Shown: positions 24,982 through 34,065, counted from the first letter of the stretch. The stretch is DNA of 64,000 bases from Acidobacteriota bacterium (GCA_013289715.1 JABCZJ010000014.1:79553-143552), one strand, 5' to 3'. The notes: generated by a model from the sequence alone, not told the origin. Translations and numbers: made by a program.

Positions 24982-25845
24982 ATGACTGACTACAAGCACC
25001 CTGAAGTTCTGGTGACGACGCAGTGGGCCGCCGACCATCTGAACGACCCGAAAGTCCGCCTGGTCGAGGTCGACGTGGACACCACCGCTTACGACCAGGG
25101 CCACATTACCGGCGCCGTGGGCTGGAACTGGCAATCGCAGCTGCAGGACAATATTCGCCGCGACCTCATCGACAAGTCCGCGCTGGAAAAGCTGCTGGGC
25201 GCGTCCGGAATTTCCAACGACACCACCATCCTGCTCTACGGTGACAACAACAACTGGTTTGCCGCCTACGCTTTCTGGCAGGTAAAGTACTACGGCCACA
25301 AGGACGTTCGCCTGATCAACGGCGGCCGCAAGAAGTGGGTCGAAGAAAAGCGACCGCTCACCACCGACGCGCCGAAAATCACGGCCACCACCTATCACGC
25401 CACCGGACCCGACGAATCCATCCGCGCCCGCAAGGAAGATGTTTACGCTTTCCTAGACAAGAAGAAGGCCGCGCAACTGGTGGACGTCCGTTCCGTGGAC
25501 GAATTCACCGGGAAGATTCTCGCGCCTCCGGGACTTTCTGAAACCGCGCAGCGCGCCGGCCACATTCCCGGCGCAGCCAGTATTCCCTGGGCACAGGCCG
25601 CGAATGAGGACGGCACTTTCAAATCCGCGGACGCCTTGAAGGAACTATACGGCAAGAAGGGAATTGACGGTGCGGAAGAAGTGATCGCCTACTGCCGCAT
25701 CGGCGAACGCAGCTCGCACACCTGGTTCGTGCTGAAATATTTGCTGGGCTTCGGCAACGTGAAGAATTACGACGGTTCCTGGACCGAGTGGGGCAATCTC
25801 GTCGGCGCTCCCATCGAAAAAGAAGTCGCCGTCGCCGCGCATTAG
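24982..25845 (+). CDS. Thiosulfate sulfurtransferase (rhodanese), CysA-type
   Basis: A 287-residue tandem rhodanese. It transfers sulfane sulfur from thiosulfate to a thiophilic acceptor. Domain 1 (about 1-125) is inactive; domain 2 carries the active-site loop CRIGERSSHT with Cys238, the form found in the CysA/CysA2 group. Other family blocks: TGAVGWNWQSQLQDNIRRD, LYGDNNNWFAAYAFW and KNYDGSWTEWGNLV. The start has GAGGAGG 5 nt upstream. It follows the cysteine-rich leader and its terminator, so expression is probably raised when cysteine is scarce. It stands alone: the next gene is convergent. No signal peptide, so it is cytoplasmic. Confidence 0.95.
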   Translation: MTDYKHPEVLVTTQWAADHLNDPKVRLVEVDVDTTAYDQGHITGAVGWNWQSQLQDNIRRDLIDKSALEKLLGASGISNDTTILLYGDNNNWFAAYAFWQVKYYGHKDVRLINGGRKKWVEEKRPLTTDAPKITATTYHATGPDESIRARKEDVYAFLDKKKAAQLVDVRSVDEFTGKILAPPGLSETAQRAGHIPGAASIPWAQAANEDGTFKSADALKELYGKKGIDGAEEVIAYCRIGERSSHTWFVLKYLLGFGNVKNYDGSWTEWGNLVGAPIEKEVAVAAH

Positions 25846-25900
25846 AGCAGCAGTTTGCAAGGGCAGGTCTCCGTCGCAAGACCGGGACCTGCCTCTTCTT

Positions 25901-26494
25901 TTACTCCGGAATTTGATTCGCCGGCACGCCTTTGCTGCGTGCTTCGTCCTGCAGCGCACTGATCTTGGCCGCAATATCCTCGCGCTGTTTTTGCAGCCGC
26001 GTCAATTCATCGCGCCAATCGTCAATCTTCGCGCCGCCGACGTGCCGGACAGAATTCACCGTGTCGCCATTCAGCGCTGCCTGCAGTTGCGAGATCTGCT
26101 CGTCCAGCGGCGGCAGCTTCTCCTGTAATCTCGTGATCTGGTCTTGATACTGCTTCGCGTATTTGTTGCTCGCGGCATTTCCGGCGGGCTTGTTGCTTGC
26201 CGGCTTGTTATTTTTATTTGCAAAAGTTGAAATCGTGTCGTGGGTATGGACGTCCCTCATGTCCTCGTTGGTCCACACTTTTTTTGCCGGCGGCGTCGTC
26301 GTAGTTGTCGAGGTCGTGGCGTTCGCGTCGGCCGCAATAGCCGTGGCCGGCTGAGCCTGCGCCGCTGGCGTAGCCGCGTTCCCCGCAGGAGCAGTTTGAC
26401 CGTCCGAACTTCCTTGCGCGCGTGCCAGACCAGGCACCAGCACAGCCGTTGCAAGAGCCAGGACCGGTACGAAAAGCAGCGTTCGCCTGAACAT
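25901..26494 (-). CDS. Secreted coiled-coil protein, unknown function
   Basis: A 197-residue exported protein. Signal peptide MFRRTLLFVPVLALATAVLV ends near LARAQ. A low-complexity Ala/Thr/Pro/Gln segment runs to about residue 72; then comes KKVWTNEDMRDVHTHDTIS, a motif seen in acidobacterial secreted proteins. Residues 115-190 are a heptad-like coiled coil (YQDQITRLQEKLPPLDEQIS, LTRLQKQREDIAAKISALQD). No enzyme motif is visible. Confidence 0.75.
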   Translation of the reverse strand: MFRRTLLFVPVLALATAVLVPGLARAQGSSDGQTAPAGNAATPAAQAQPATAIAADANATTSTTTTTPPAKKVWTNEDMRDVHTHDTISTFANKNNKPASNKPAGNAASNKYAKQYQDQITRLQEKLPPLDEQISQLQAALNGDTVNSVRHVGGAKIDDWRDELTRLQKQREDIAAKISALQDEARSKGVPANQIPE

Positions 26495-26645
26495 GACGCC
26501 TCCCCGAATGACCAGCAGGTGACCAGCGAGCTCCGCGCAGCAAAATCCTCAGACAGCAACATCAATTGGACGAAAGGGTGCAGAGCCGCACTAGGACTAT
26601 TGTGCGCCCATTGCGATCAGGTTGAACCCCGGGTGGACCGAAGAG

Positions 26646-27710
26646 TTACGGGTCGCCGTACGGCGCTTTGCCGCTGGCCAGTTCGGCCTGCGCCATTGCC
26701 AACGCCTGCTTGGGCGGCCCGATGCGCCGATATTCGCGCGCTTCGACGTACTGGTGCTGCTCGGATGTGAAGAGGAATTTACGAGCTGTAAAATCGTACT
26801 GATAACGCGTGGGCAGCCAGACTCCCGGAGCGACTTCCTCCTGCTGCATGAAAAATACTCCGCCGCGATAAAGTTTTCCCAGAATCCCGCCGCCAAACGA
26901 AATGTCGCGCGTCACGTGCGCTTCCCCATGCACCAGCTGATTGGCGTCGCGGTCCACCCAGATCTTCGCCGTGACGCGAGTCAAAATATCCTGCACCAGT
27001 GAGTGCGGATGAAAATTCGGATTCGGCTGGATATCATAGACATCGCACAGGCGGCCATTGCAAGACTGCTGCGCGTCCCAGGTAGTTAGGAAAGCCGCTC
27101 CGGTTGCATCCAGCAGTTCCTTGCGGTCGTCCTTCCTCTTCTGCCATTTCGCGTATGCCGATTTAGCCCTGGAATCTTCCGGCTTTAGCATCAGCTCCAG
27201 CAGCTCTTTCCATGCGACCAGTTGCTTGCGATATTCCTCCGGATCCACCGGCCGGTCGCCATCCTTCAGCAACAGTTTCATAGTGCCGGTGCCGGTGGGC
27301 ACCACGCGATAGGTTTTATCGTCGAGCACCCGCGGAGTTGTGCCTCCCGTGCGATCCACGTGATGCTCCACTCGCTCGTATTGCTCCAGCGCTTCGTCAT
27401 TGGAGTGCTGGTGCTCCAAAAGGATTTTCGCGCGAGCAGAGATTTCCGCGTCCGAAGGAGGTCGCGCGGCCCCGGTTTGGTTTCCTGCGTGTTCACCAAG
27501 GTCGTTAGAACTCGCGCCGTTAGCGTTTAACCCGGAAGGGCGGGGCTTGAGCCCCGCCGTACGAGCCTCGATATCAGGGGCTTCAGCCCCTGAAGCCGTG
27601 CTTTTCTTTGGACCAGCTGCACCAGCGGGACTCGGTTGGCCGGACGCGCCCGCCAAGCCCGCCACTGCCAGAGCCGCGGCCAGACTCGATGCTGTAAGTC
27701 CTTTCACCAT
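26646..27710 (-). CDS. Secreted protein of unknown function with a repeat-derived linker
   Basis: A 354-residue exported protein. The start MVKGLTASSLAAALAVAGLA at 27710 gives a signal peptide; the frame is open further up. Residues about 38-58 are encoded by two adjacent palindromes (27539-27592) of a type normally found between genes, read through in frame. The folded part starts near residue 75 with ISARAKILLEHQHSNDEALE and continues to a beta-rich region with AKIWVDRDANQLVHGEAHVT and QYDFTARKFLFTSEQHQYVE, which resembles outer-membrane-lipoprotein-sorting-like beta structures. I do not recognise a named family. Confidence 0.7.
   Translation of the reverse strand: MVKGLTASSLAAALAVAGLAGASGQPSPAGAAGPKKSTASGAEAPDIEARTAGLKPRPSGLNANGASSNDLGEHAGNQTGAARPPSDAEISARAKILLEHQHSNDEALEQYERVEHHVDRTGGTTPRVLDDKTYRVVPTGTGTMKLLLKDGDRPVDPEEYRKQLVAWKELLELMLKPEDSRAKSAYAKWQKRKDDRKELLDATGAAFLTTWDAQQSCNGRLCDVYDIQPNPNFHPHSLVQDILTRVTAKIWVDRDANQLVHGEAHVTRDISFGGGILGKLYRGGVFFMQQEEVAPGVWLPTRYQYDFTARKFLFTSEQHQYVEAREYRRIGPPKQALAMAQAELASGKAPYGDP
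27539..27592. repeat. Two palindromes inside a coding region
   Basis: GGCGGGGCT-TG-AGCCCCGCC (27539-27558) and CAGGGGCT-TC-AGCCCCTG (27575-27592) lie within the gene at 26646-27710 and are translated as part of its linker. They look like a palindromic repeat element inserted in frame. Confidence 0.75.
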
Positions 27711-27886
27711 GTTGAGAATGCCCGTCAGTGAGGTGCCCGGCTCCATAGGATAAGCTGCGGCTCCAATTCTACCCGAATCCTCCGCAGAAACGTCGCGGCG
27801 CATGCTCGGTGCCTGGCTCTTCCGTATTCCGAACGCCAAAAAATTATCCGTAATCTGAAGTTTTTCCAGTCCCATATCCGTCTAAT

Positions 27887-29164
27887 ATGGTGACGGTTAT
27901 GAAGCCCTCTAAATCCGTATCCGAAGCCCGGCAGACGCTCGCTGCCTTGCGCGAAACCATCTGGATCGCGCTGGATACCCTGCGTGCGCATAAGCTGCGC
28001 ACTTTCTTGACGCTGCTGGGCGTGATCCTGGCCGTCACCACGCTCGTCGCCGTCATCTCCGTTCTCAATGGCCTGAACGTATACGTCGCCGATAAGGTGG
28101 CCAACTTGGGCGCGAATGCGTTCGTAATCGACCGCATCGGCATCGTCACGAACGCGCAAGAGTGGTACAAAGCTCGTAAACGCCCGCCGCTCGGCATGGA
28201 AGATCTGGAAGCTCTGCGGAACGGGATGAAGCTTGCGGATACAATCGCGGGAGAACAGAACACTTTCGCAGACGTGCGGCACGGCAACGACCTGAGCGAG
28301 GACGTAACCATCATCGGCGCCACTCCCACGTTTGCTTCCATCCGCGATATAGACGTCTCCAACGGGCGGCTGCTCACTGACATTGACGAAGATCATCGCG
28401 CCGGCGTTTGCGTCATCGGCGCCGACGTAGCGAACAAAATATTTCCAGGCGTGGATCCGGTGGGAAAGGAAATCCGCGCGGGCCAGGGCCAGTATGTGAT
28501 CGTCGGCGTCGCTACTCCCAAAGGCAACGTCCTGGGCCAGCCGCAGGATAACTTCGTAATGATTCCGCTGGGCACCTATCGCAAGGAATGGCTCACGGCG
28601 CTGGATTCGATCGGATTTTTCGTCCAGGCGCGCGGTCCGGAATGGATGGATGCCGCGCAAGACGAGGCTCGCGTGATTCTACGCTCGCGCCGCCACGTGC
28701 CGTATCAATCGGAAGATAATTTCGCCATCATCGCGCCGACTTCGATCATGGGTTTGTGGAATCGCATCACCGGCAGCGCCTTCGGCATCGCGATCTGGAT
28801 CACCTCAGTTTTTCTCGTAGTGGGTGGCGTGGTAATCATGAACATCATGCTCGCCAGCGTCACCGAACGCACCCGCGAAATCGGGCTGCGCAAATCGCTT
28901 GGCGCGCGCCGCCGTCACATCATCCTGCAATTTCTGGTGGAATCATCGGTGCTGGCCGGACTGGGCGGATTTCTCGGAGTGGTCGCCGCCGTGGCCATCA
29001 GCCAGTTGGTCCGCGTGCTTTCACCGATCCCGATTTCCACGCCATTTTTTTCCATACTTGTCGCGCTGGTTCTTTCCACCGCCGTGGGCCTGTTTTTCGG
29101 CATTTATCCGGCGATGCGCGCCGCAAGGTTGGACCCGATCGAAGCGCTGCGGGCGGAGACTTAG
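27887..29164 (+). CDS. MacB/FtsX-type ABC transporter permease
   Basis: A 425-residue membrane protein. The N-terminal part (IALDTLRAHKLRTFLTLLGV) is the MacB_PCD opening helix, followed by a periplasmic core domain to about residue 280. The C-terminal FtsX domain has three helices around VVIMNIMLASVTERTREIGL and RKSLGARRRHIILQFLVESS, ending PAMRAARLDPIEALRAE. It needs an ATPase partner, which is not adjacent. The next gene is a second permease of the same kind 9 nt on; together they may form a heterodimer. MacB-type systems use force across the membrane, and the substrate is unknown. An ATG at 27899 is an alternative start. Confidence 0.92.
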   Translation: MVTVMKPSKSVSEARQTLAALRETIWIALDTLRAHKLRTFLTLLGVILAVTTLVAVISVLNGLNVYVADKVANLGANAFVIDRIGIVTNAQEWYKARKRPPLGMEDLEALRNGMKLADTIAGEQNTFADVRHGNDLSEDVTIIGATPTFASIRDIDVSNGRLLTDIDEDHRAGVCVIGADVANKIFPGVDPVGKEIRAGQGQYVIVGVATPKGNVLGQPQDNFVMIPLGTYRKEWLTALDSIGFFVQARGPEWMDAAQDEARVILRSRRHVPYQSEDNFAIIAPTSIMGLWNRITGSAFGIAIWITSVFLVVGGVVIMNIMLASVTERTREIGLRKSLGARRRHIILQFLVESSVLAGLGGFLGVVAAVAISQLVRVLSPIPISTPFFSILVALVLSTAVGLFFGIYPAMRAARLDPIEALRAET

Positions 29165-29173
29165 GAAAAGCCG

Positions 29174-30415
29174 ATGCAAAGTGATTTTCGCGAAAATCTG
29201 CATCTCGCGCTGGACACGGTTCGCGCGCACAAACTGCGCAGCTTCCTCGCGATCCTGGGCGTGATGATTGGCGTCGCACTCATTATTCTGGTGGTTGGCC
29301 TGGTACAAGGTTTTCGCCAGACCATCCAGGACGAAATCGTTTCCGAAGGAATTGATACCGCTTTCGTTTCGCGCTTTGATCAAGGCCCGCAAAACGGTCG
29401 CCGTCCCAAGGACGAAAAACTGCGCAAGCCGCTCACTCTGGAAGACGCCATGGCCATTCGCCAACTTTGTCCCGCAGTCAAGGAAATCGCCGTCTCCGCA
29501 TTCCAGTGGCAGCTCGCCCACACCGCCCGCTACCAGGGCAATGAAATTGAAGGCACTGATTTTCGCGGCACTTTCCCGGCCTATCTCGCCGTCTATTCCA
29601 ACGCCACCATGAAAGCCGGGCGCTTTTTCACCGAAGCCGAAAACGAACATCGCGAAAATGTCGTGGTCATCGGCGAAAATGTCGCCACCGCTTTCTTTCC
29701 CAGCATTGCAGACGCCCTGGGCAAGCAAATCCTGGTGGATGGTTCCACCTATCTGGTGGTGGGTGTGTTCGAAAAGCCCCCCAACGGTTTCGGCACGGAC
29801 GATGAAGATCGCCGTACCGTAATCCCTTATTACACCTTTATGAAGCTGTATCCGGGCAGCTATGAGATCGCTTATCGCTTTCTCGCGTATTCCGGCAAGC
29901 TGGACGCCGCCGTGGATCAGCTGCGTGAAGTTCTGCGCCGCCGGCGCGAAGTTCCCTACGATAAGCCCGACACTTTCTCCATTCAGACGCAGGTCGAGGT
30001 CGTGCAGAAATTCAACGATATCATTGGTGGCGTTGTGCTCGTCGTCGTCGTGCTCAGTTCCATCGGCCTGCTCATCGGCGGCATGGGCGTGATGAACATC
30101 ATGCTCGTGTCCGTCACCGAGCGCACTCGCGAAATCGGCGTGCGCAAAGCCATCGGCGCGCGCAGTCGCGATATCACCTGGCAATTTCTCTTCGAAGCCA
30201 TGACCCTTACCGGAACCGGCGGCATCATCGGCATCATTGTCGGCAGCGCCATCGTGTTCCTGATTCCCACGGTCAGTTCACTGAAAGCCGTGGTGCCCGC
30301 ATGGGCCGTCATAATCGGCTTCACGGTCTCCGTCAGCATCGGCCTCATCTTCGGCGTCTGGCCCGCAACCAAAGCTGCGCGCCTGAATCCCGTCGAAGCC
30401 CTTCGCTACGAATAG
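29174..30415 (+). CDS. MacB/FtsX-type ABC transporter permease, second subunit
   Basis: A 413-residue paralogue of the gene 9 nt upstream, with the same plan: LALDTVRAHKLRSFLAILGV, a periplasmic core, then GVMNIMLVSVTERTREIGVR, KAIGARSRDITWQFLFEAMT and PATKAARLNPVEALRYE. The core contains FRGTFPAYLAVYSNATMKAG and VVIGENVATAFFPSI. The pair is cotranscribed. No ATP-binding subunit lies in this operon; the ATPase at 32114-33073 belongs to an ABC-2 system and is an unlikely partner. Confidence 0.92.
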   Translation: MQSDFRENLHLALDTVRAHKLRSFLAILGVMIGVALIILVVGLVQGFRQTIQDEIVSEGIDTAFVSRFDQGPQNGRRPKDEKLRKPLTLEDAMAIRQLCPAVKEIAVSAFQWQLAHTARYQGNEIEGTDFRGTFPAYLAVYSNATMKAGRFFTEAENEHRENVVVIGENVATAFFPSIADALGKQILVDGSTYLVVGVFEKPPNGFGTDDEDRRTVIPYYTFMKLYPGSYEIAYRFLAYSGKLDAAVDQLREVLRRRREVPYDKPDTFSIQTQVEVVQKFNDIIGGVVLVVVVLSSIGLLIGGMGVMNIMLVSVTERTREIGVRKAIGARSRDITWQFLFEAMTLTGTGGIIGIIVGSAIVFLIPTVSSLKAVVPAWAVIIGFTVSVSIGLIFGVWPATKAARLNPVEALRYE

Positions 30416-30423
30416 TTTTTATA

Positions 30424-31341
30424 TTAGCGGAGTTTGTCGGGCCCCTGATCGAGGTCCAGCACGATGGTGCTCTGGGGATCGAGTTGCGGCACACCGTTCG
30501 GGCCCATTACGTACGGGAAGCCCGCTGGATCCTGCAGGGTGCCTCCGACCAATCTCGCATCCCGCAGCTCTTGCATCGAAGTAGGGAAGCGGCCGAATTT
30601 TCTCCAATAGTCTTCCGAGCTTTCGTTCAAACGCTGCAGGCCCAACGCCGCATCGAGCGATTGAATGTGCTGCTTCGCCCGGCGGCGGATCAGTTCGTCC
30701 TTTGTGGTCGCGTATATCTCGGTCCAGATCATCCGGGAAGTCTCCAGAGAATTGCCCGTTTCCGCCACGCGGGCGGCCATTACCTTCATCCACACCTGCG
30801 CATTCGGGTTTTTGCTGCCTTCCAAATACGCTGCGGCGCCTTTCTGGTAATCTTTCAAGTGGATCGAATAAAGAAACCCCAGATCCTGATAGAGCCGCCA
30901 TTCATCAGGATTTTCGGCGATGCCGCGCTTCACGAGGTCCACCGCCAAGTCCGCGCGTCCTGGTCCGACGGGCGGCCGCTCCGACAAAAAGACCGCTCCG
31001 AAGCGGTAGGCAATCAGCAACCTCGGATCAAGCGTGGTCGTGATATCCAGCAATGGCCATAGTGATTCGTACGTCGCGCCGGGCTTGCGCGCCCTTCTGC
31101 CGTAATATTGCACCACTCGCGTCCAGTAGATATCCGCAACCAGCGGCTCATATCCCAGACTAAGTTTCTTCAGCAGCCAGCCGGAACGCAGGAGCAACTC
31201 TCCCTTGTCCGGGTCCAGCAGGCGCGTCTCGGCATCAATACGCACCTGCAGCGCCGCGCACAGCACCAACAGGACCGGCACGGCCAGCAGCGCCAGCAAC
31301 ATCGCTCGTATGTGACTTTTATTTTGCGTGCGCCTGCTCAT
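30424..31341 (-). CDS. Membrane-anchored TPR-like protein in an ABC operon
   Basis: A 305-residue protein with one N-terminal membrane helix (AMLLALLAVPVLLVLCAALQ) and the rest outside. Helical pairs between residues 50 and 240 resemble TPR units: WPLLDITTTLDPRLLIAYRF, DLVKRGIAENPDEWRLYQDL, and the Asn-Pro-Asp turns. The C-terminal 70 residues (RFPTSMQELRDARLVGGTLQ, DPAGFPYVMGPNG) resemble the pilin-like end of type II secretion pseudopilins. Its ATG overlaps the permease stop by 4 nt, so it is the third gene of the ABC operon. Function unknown. Confidence 0.75.
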   Translation of the reverse strand: MSRRTQNKSHIRAMLLALLAVPVLLVLCAALQVRIDAETRLLDPDKGELLLRSGWLLKKLSLGYEPLVADIYWTRVVQYYGRRARKPGATYESLWPLLDITTTLDPRLLIAYRFGAVFLSERPPVGPGRADLAVDLVKRGIAENPDEWRLYQDLGFLYSIHLKDYQKGAAAYLEGSKNPNAQVWMKVMAARVAETGNSLETSRMIWTEIYATTKDELIRRRAKQHIQSLDAALGLQRLNESSEDYWRKFGRFPTSMQELRDARLVGGTLQDPAGFPYVMGPNGVPQLDPQSTIVLDLDQGPDKLR

Positions 31342-32117
31342 TTCAGATTGCGCCCGGAAAACACCGCCGACGCTGCCACCAGAATCAGCACTACATAGAG
31401 CGCCGCGTACAACGTGTTGTGCCAGATCAGCGCCAACGGCAGCGCGTCGCCGTGCGCCGCCGCGGCGATCACACCAAAATCATGAAAATTGGGCAGCACG
31501 TAGTACACCAAGCGCGTGATGGCGGCCACCGCCCGGTTCTGTGTGAACTGGCTGATGCCCAGTATGCCCGGCGCGAAAACCCCCGCGATGTAGATTCCCA
31601 ACGTGTACAGGGTCGAAAGCATCGGGCTGGTAAAGCAGGAAAAGAACAGCGCCAGTGCCGTCACCACCGCGAGCTCCAGCAAAATAAAATAAACCGCCAC
31701 CAGAATCGTCGCGTCCGACCGCTCGAATTCCCGGGTGACGCAGTACAACGCTGCTGCGAGGCCCAGCGTCATCAACGAAGTATTCACCACCAGGGTCAGC
31801 AGCAGGCCGCCGTATTTCCCCACCAGGAATTCCCAGCGACGAATCGGCTTGGAGAGCAGGCTGTACAGAGTGCGCTTTTCCATCTCTTTGTAAACCAGCC
31901 CCACGCCGATAAATATCGCCATGATGATTCCGAAAATCGAAATCGCCGAAAGCCCCAGATTGATGATCACCATCCGCTCGATCCCGATCGAAATCTGCCC
32001 CACCAGGATCGCCGCGCCGATCATCATCAGCGCGAAAAATATCAGGTTGTACAGCACGCGGTCCCGCACCGCTTCGCGAAACGTATTGATGGCTACCACG
32101 CCCGGTAATACGCTCAT
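31338..32117 (-). CDS. ABC-2 type transporter permease
   Basis: A 259-residue permease with six predicted helices. It begins MSVLPGVVAINTFREAVRDR, typical of ABC-2 permeases of the NosY type. The segment YKEMEKRTLYSLLSKPIRRW is the conserved cytoplasmic coupling region. The start at 32117 overlaps the ATPase stop by 4 nt, and the stop overlaps the TPR gene by 4 nt, so the three genes are translationally coupled. Substrate unknown. Confidence 0.92.
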   Translation of the reverse strand: MSVLPGVVAINTFREAVRDRVLYNLIFFALMMIGAAILVGQISIGIERMVIINLGLSAISIFGIIMAIFIGVGLVYKEMEKRTLYSLLSKPIRRWEFLVGKYGGLLLTLVVNTSLMTLGLAAALYCVTREFERSDATILVAVYFILLELAVVTALALFFSCFTSPMLSTLYTLGIYIAGVFAPGILGISQFTQNRAVAAITRLVYYVLPNFHDFGVIAAAAHGDALPLALIWHNTLYAALYVVLILVAASAVFSGRNLK

Positions 32118-33073
32118 CGCACACCCACTTCCGCCGCCGGCACCTGCGTTTTTTGTCGTCCCACCAGATTGAAAAAATAATCCTCCAGCGACGGACGCAG
32201 CGGCGCCACCGCAAGGATGCGCCCCTCGCAACCCCGCAATTGCTCCAGCACCGCGTAAAGCTCCTCTTCCGCCACTTCAATCCGATAGCGGTTGCCGATA
32301 TTTTTCGCGCGCGCCGCAATATTTGGCGGCAGCTTCTGCTGCTTGGCCACTTCGAACAAAATTTCCATGCCTTGTACTTCCATGGACACAATTTCTCCCG
32401 GCGAACCAATCCCTCGCAATTTCCCATCGACCAGCACCGCCACACGGTCGCACAGCATTTCCGCATCGGAAAGAATGTGCGTGGAAAAGAAAATCGTGCG
32501 GCCCTGCCGCTTCAAATCCAGAATGATGTCGCGCACTTCGCGCCGCCCCACCGGATCCAGGCCCGACATCGGCTCGTCCAGAAACACTACCTGCGGATCA
32601 TGCAGAATCGCCTGCGCGATCCCCACGCGCTGCAGCATGCCCTTTGAAAATTTCCGCAGCTGCACGTCCGCGGCAGCCGCCAAGCCCACCAGGCCCAGAA
32701 ATCGCGTCACGCGCTCGTTCCGCTCCGCCGCGTGGTAGCCGAAAAAACGCGCGAAATATCCCAGCAGCTCACGCGCCGTCAGGTAATCGTAAAAATAGGG
32801 CTGCTCCGGCATGTACCCGATCTCGCGATGCATGCGCACGTCGTCGATCGAGCGCCCACGCACGCGCGCCTGACCCGACGTGGGGAAGATCAAGCCCATC
32901 AGCAGCTTCATCGTGGTGGTCTTGCCCGCGCCGTTCGGTCCCAGGAATCCGAACGATTCCCCCTCTTCCACCTGCAGCGTCAAATGGTCCAGGGACCGGC
33001 GCATTTTTTTCCGCCAGAACCCCACCGGGTAGTCCTTCGTCAACCGCTCGATTTCGATTGCTGGATTCGCCAT
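32114..33073 (-). CDS. ABC transporter ATP-binding protein
   Basis: A 319-residue ATPase. Walker A is GPNGAGKTTTMKLLMG near residue 44, Q-loop region near GYMPEQPYFYDYLTA, signature KFSKGMLQRVGIAQAILHDP near 140, Walker B VVFLDEPMSGLDP, and the H-loop FFSTHILSDAE. The C-terminal 90 residues form the usual extension of the ABC-2 group. It is the first gene of the operon with the permease and the TPR protein. No close promoter boxes are obvious in the 254 nt upstream. Confidence 0.96.
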   Translation of the reverse strand: MANPAIEIERLTKDYPVGFWRKKMRRSLDHLTLQVEEGESFGFLGPNGAGKTTTMKLLMGLIFPTSGQARVRGRSIDDVRMHREIGYMPEQPYFYDYLTARELLGYFARFFGYHAAERNERVTRFLGLVGLAAAADVQLRKFSKGMLQRVGIAQAILHDPQVVFLDEPMSGLDPVGRREVRDIILDLKRQGRTIFFSTHILSDAEMLCDRVAVLVDGKLRGIGSPGEIVSMEVQGMEILFEVAKQQKLPPNIAARAKNIGNRYRIEVAEEELYAVLEQLRGCEGRILAVAPLRPSLEDYFFNLVGRQKTQVPAAEVGVR

Positions 33074-33327
33074 GGCCCCTCATTATCAATTTTTCCAGCG
33101 CACAATGGTTCATGTCAATTCCCAGGTGTTGCCTTCCTCTACACATCCCGCGCCCGCGGCGTCGCTGCATCACCACCTGGATTGTGAGAGGCATTCGGAA
33201 ATCTAGGCCGCGCATCCTCGGTATGTTAGAGGGCATGCGAAGGACGCTTCGAAAAAGTCCCGTCGGCGAAGGGAAAATCGGCTTGATCATTCCGGTGAAA
33301 CGCCTACACGGCGGCGCGTTTTCGGTT

Positions 33328-34065
33328 CTATCGCGGGTTGACGGGCGCCGGTGCTACAGGACGCAAACTCAGGAAATCAAGGTGGCTCTCGAAAGCGCTG
33401 GGGAAAGCCTGTTCGTAGCCCGCCAGTCCTCGGCAAGTGAGATGATGCGAGCTCGTAAATCCATAGGCTTGCATTTCTTTCATCGCTTCCTTGGCTGACC
33501 ATCCCTGCACGCTCATCCGATAAGCTGCGATGGACATGCCGGTGCGGTCCGAGCCCAGCTCGCAGTGCACAAAAATCTTCTTGTCGGGATTTTCCCGCAG
33601 CACGTGCAGAAAATTCGCGATCGCCGTGTCGTTGGGGCGGTAGCACTGCCACGGAATGGAAACGTAACGCATGCCCAACCTGCTCGCTTCCGCTTCTTCC
33701 TCCGGATGGTCGCCTGGCCGCAAGTTCACGATAATTTCCACGCCCATCTTGGCCAGGAACTCAATGCCCTCGCTGGATGGCTGAGCTCCGCGATAAAGCT
33801 GCGCCGAGACTTCGCCGAATCGCGGAATCCCGTTCACTGAAATCATTTTCGCGAACGGGTGCTGCGTGTTCGGGAGTGCCGGCTTCACATCGCTCACTGC
33901 GGTCGACGCCGCGGAATTGCGGGCGTTGTCGCGTGTGTTGCCGTCGGCGCCGGATGGTGGCGCGTCGCTCGCCGCAGTTTGAAATCCGCGCGCTGCGCCA
34001 CACGCTGACGCGAACGCCAGAATTGCCAGCAGCACTCGCGCAGTCTTGTTGAAGGAGATTTTCAT
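33328..34065 (-). CDS. Secreted protein tyrosine phosphatase-like enzyme
   Basis: A 245-residue exported protein. The signal peptide ends near GAARGF; a variable segment runs to about residue 70. The domain opens ISVNGIPRFGEVSAQLYRGA and VEIIVNLRPGDHPEEEAEAS, the style of bacterial dual-specificity phosphatases of the DUF442/fused-tyrosine-phosphatase group. The P-loop HCELGSDRTG holds the CX5R catalytic motif (Cys near residue 169), and FTSSHHLTCRGL follows. It should dephosphorylate an unknown substrate outside the cytoplasm. It is a lone gene. Confidence 0.85.
   Translation of the reverse strand: MKISFNKTARVLLAILAFASACGAARGFQTAASDAPPSGADGNTRDNARNSAASTAVSDVKPALPNTQHPFAKMISVNGIPRFGEVSAQLYRGAQPSSEGIEFLAKMGVEIIVNLRPGDHPEEEAEASRLGMRYVSIPWQCYRPNDTAIANFLHVLRENPDKKIFVHCELGSDRTGMSIAAYRMSVQGWSAKEAMKEMQAYGFTSSHHLTCRGLAGYEQAFPSAFESHLDFLSLRPVAPAPVNPR

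Noticed and set aside
24957..24989. 10-codon ORF overlapping the sulfurtransferase start (ATGACTGA)
   Set aside because: No ribosome site of its own and no special codon content; likely chance.
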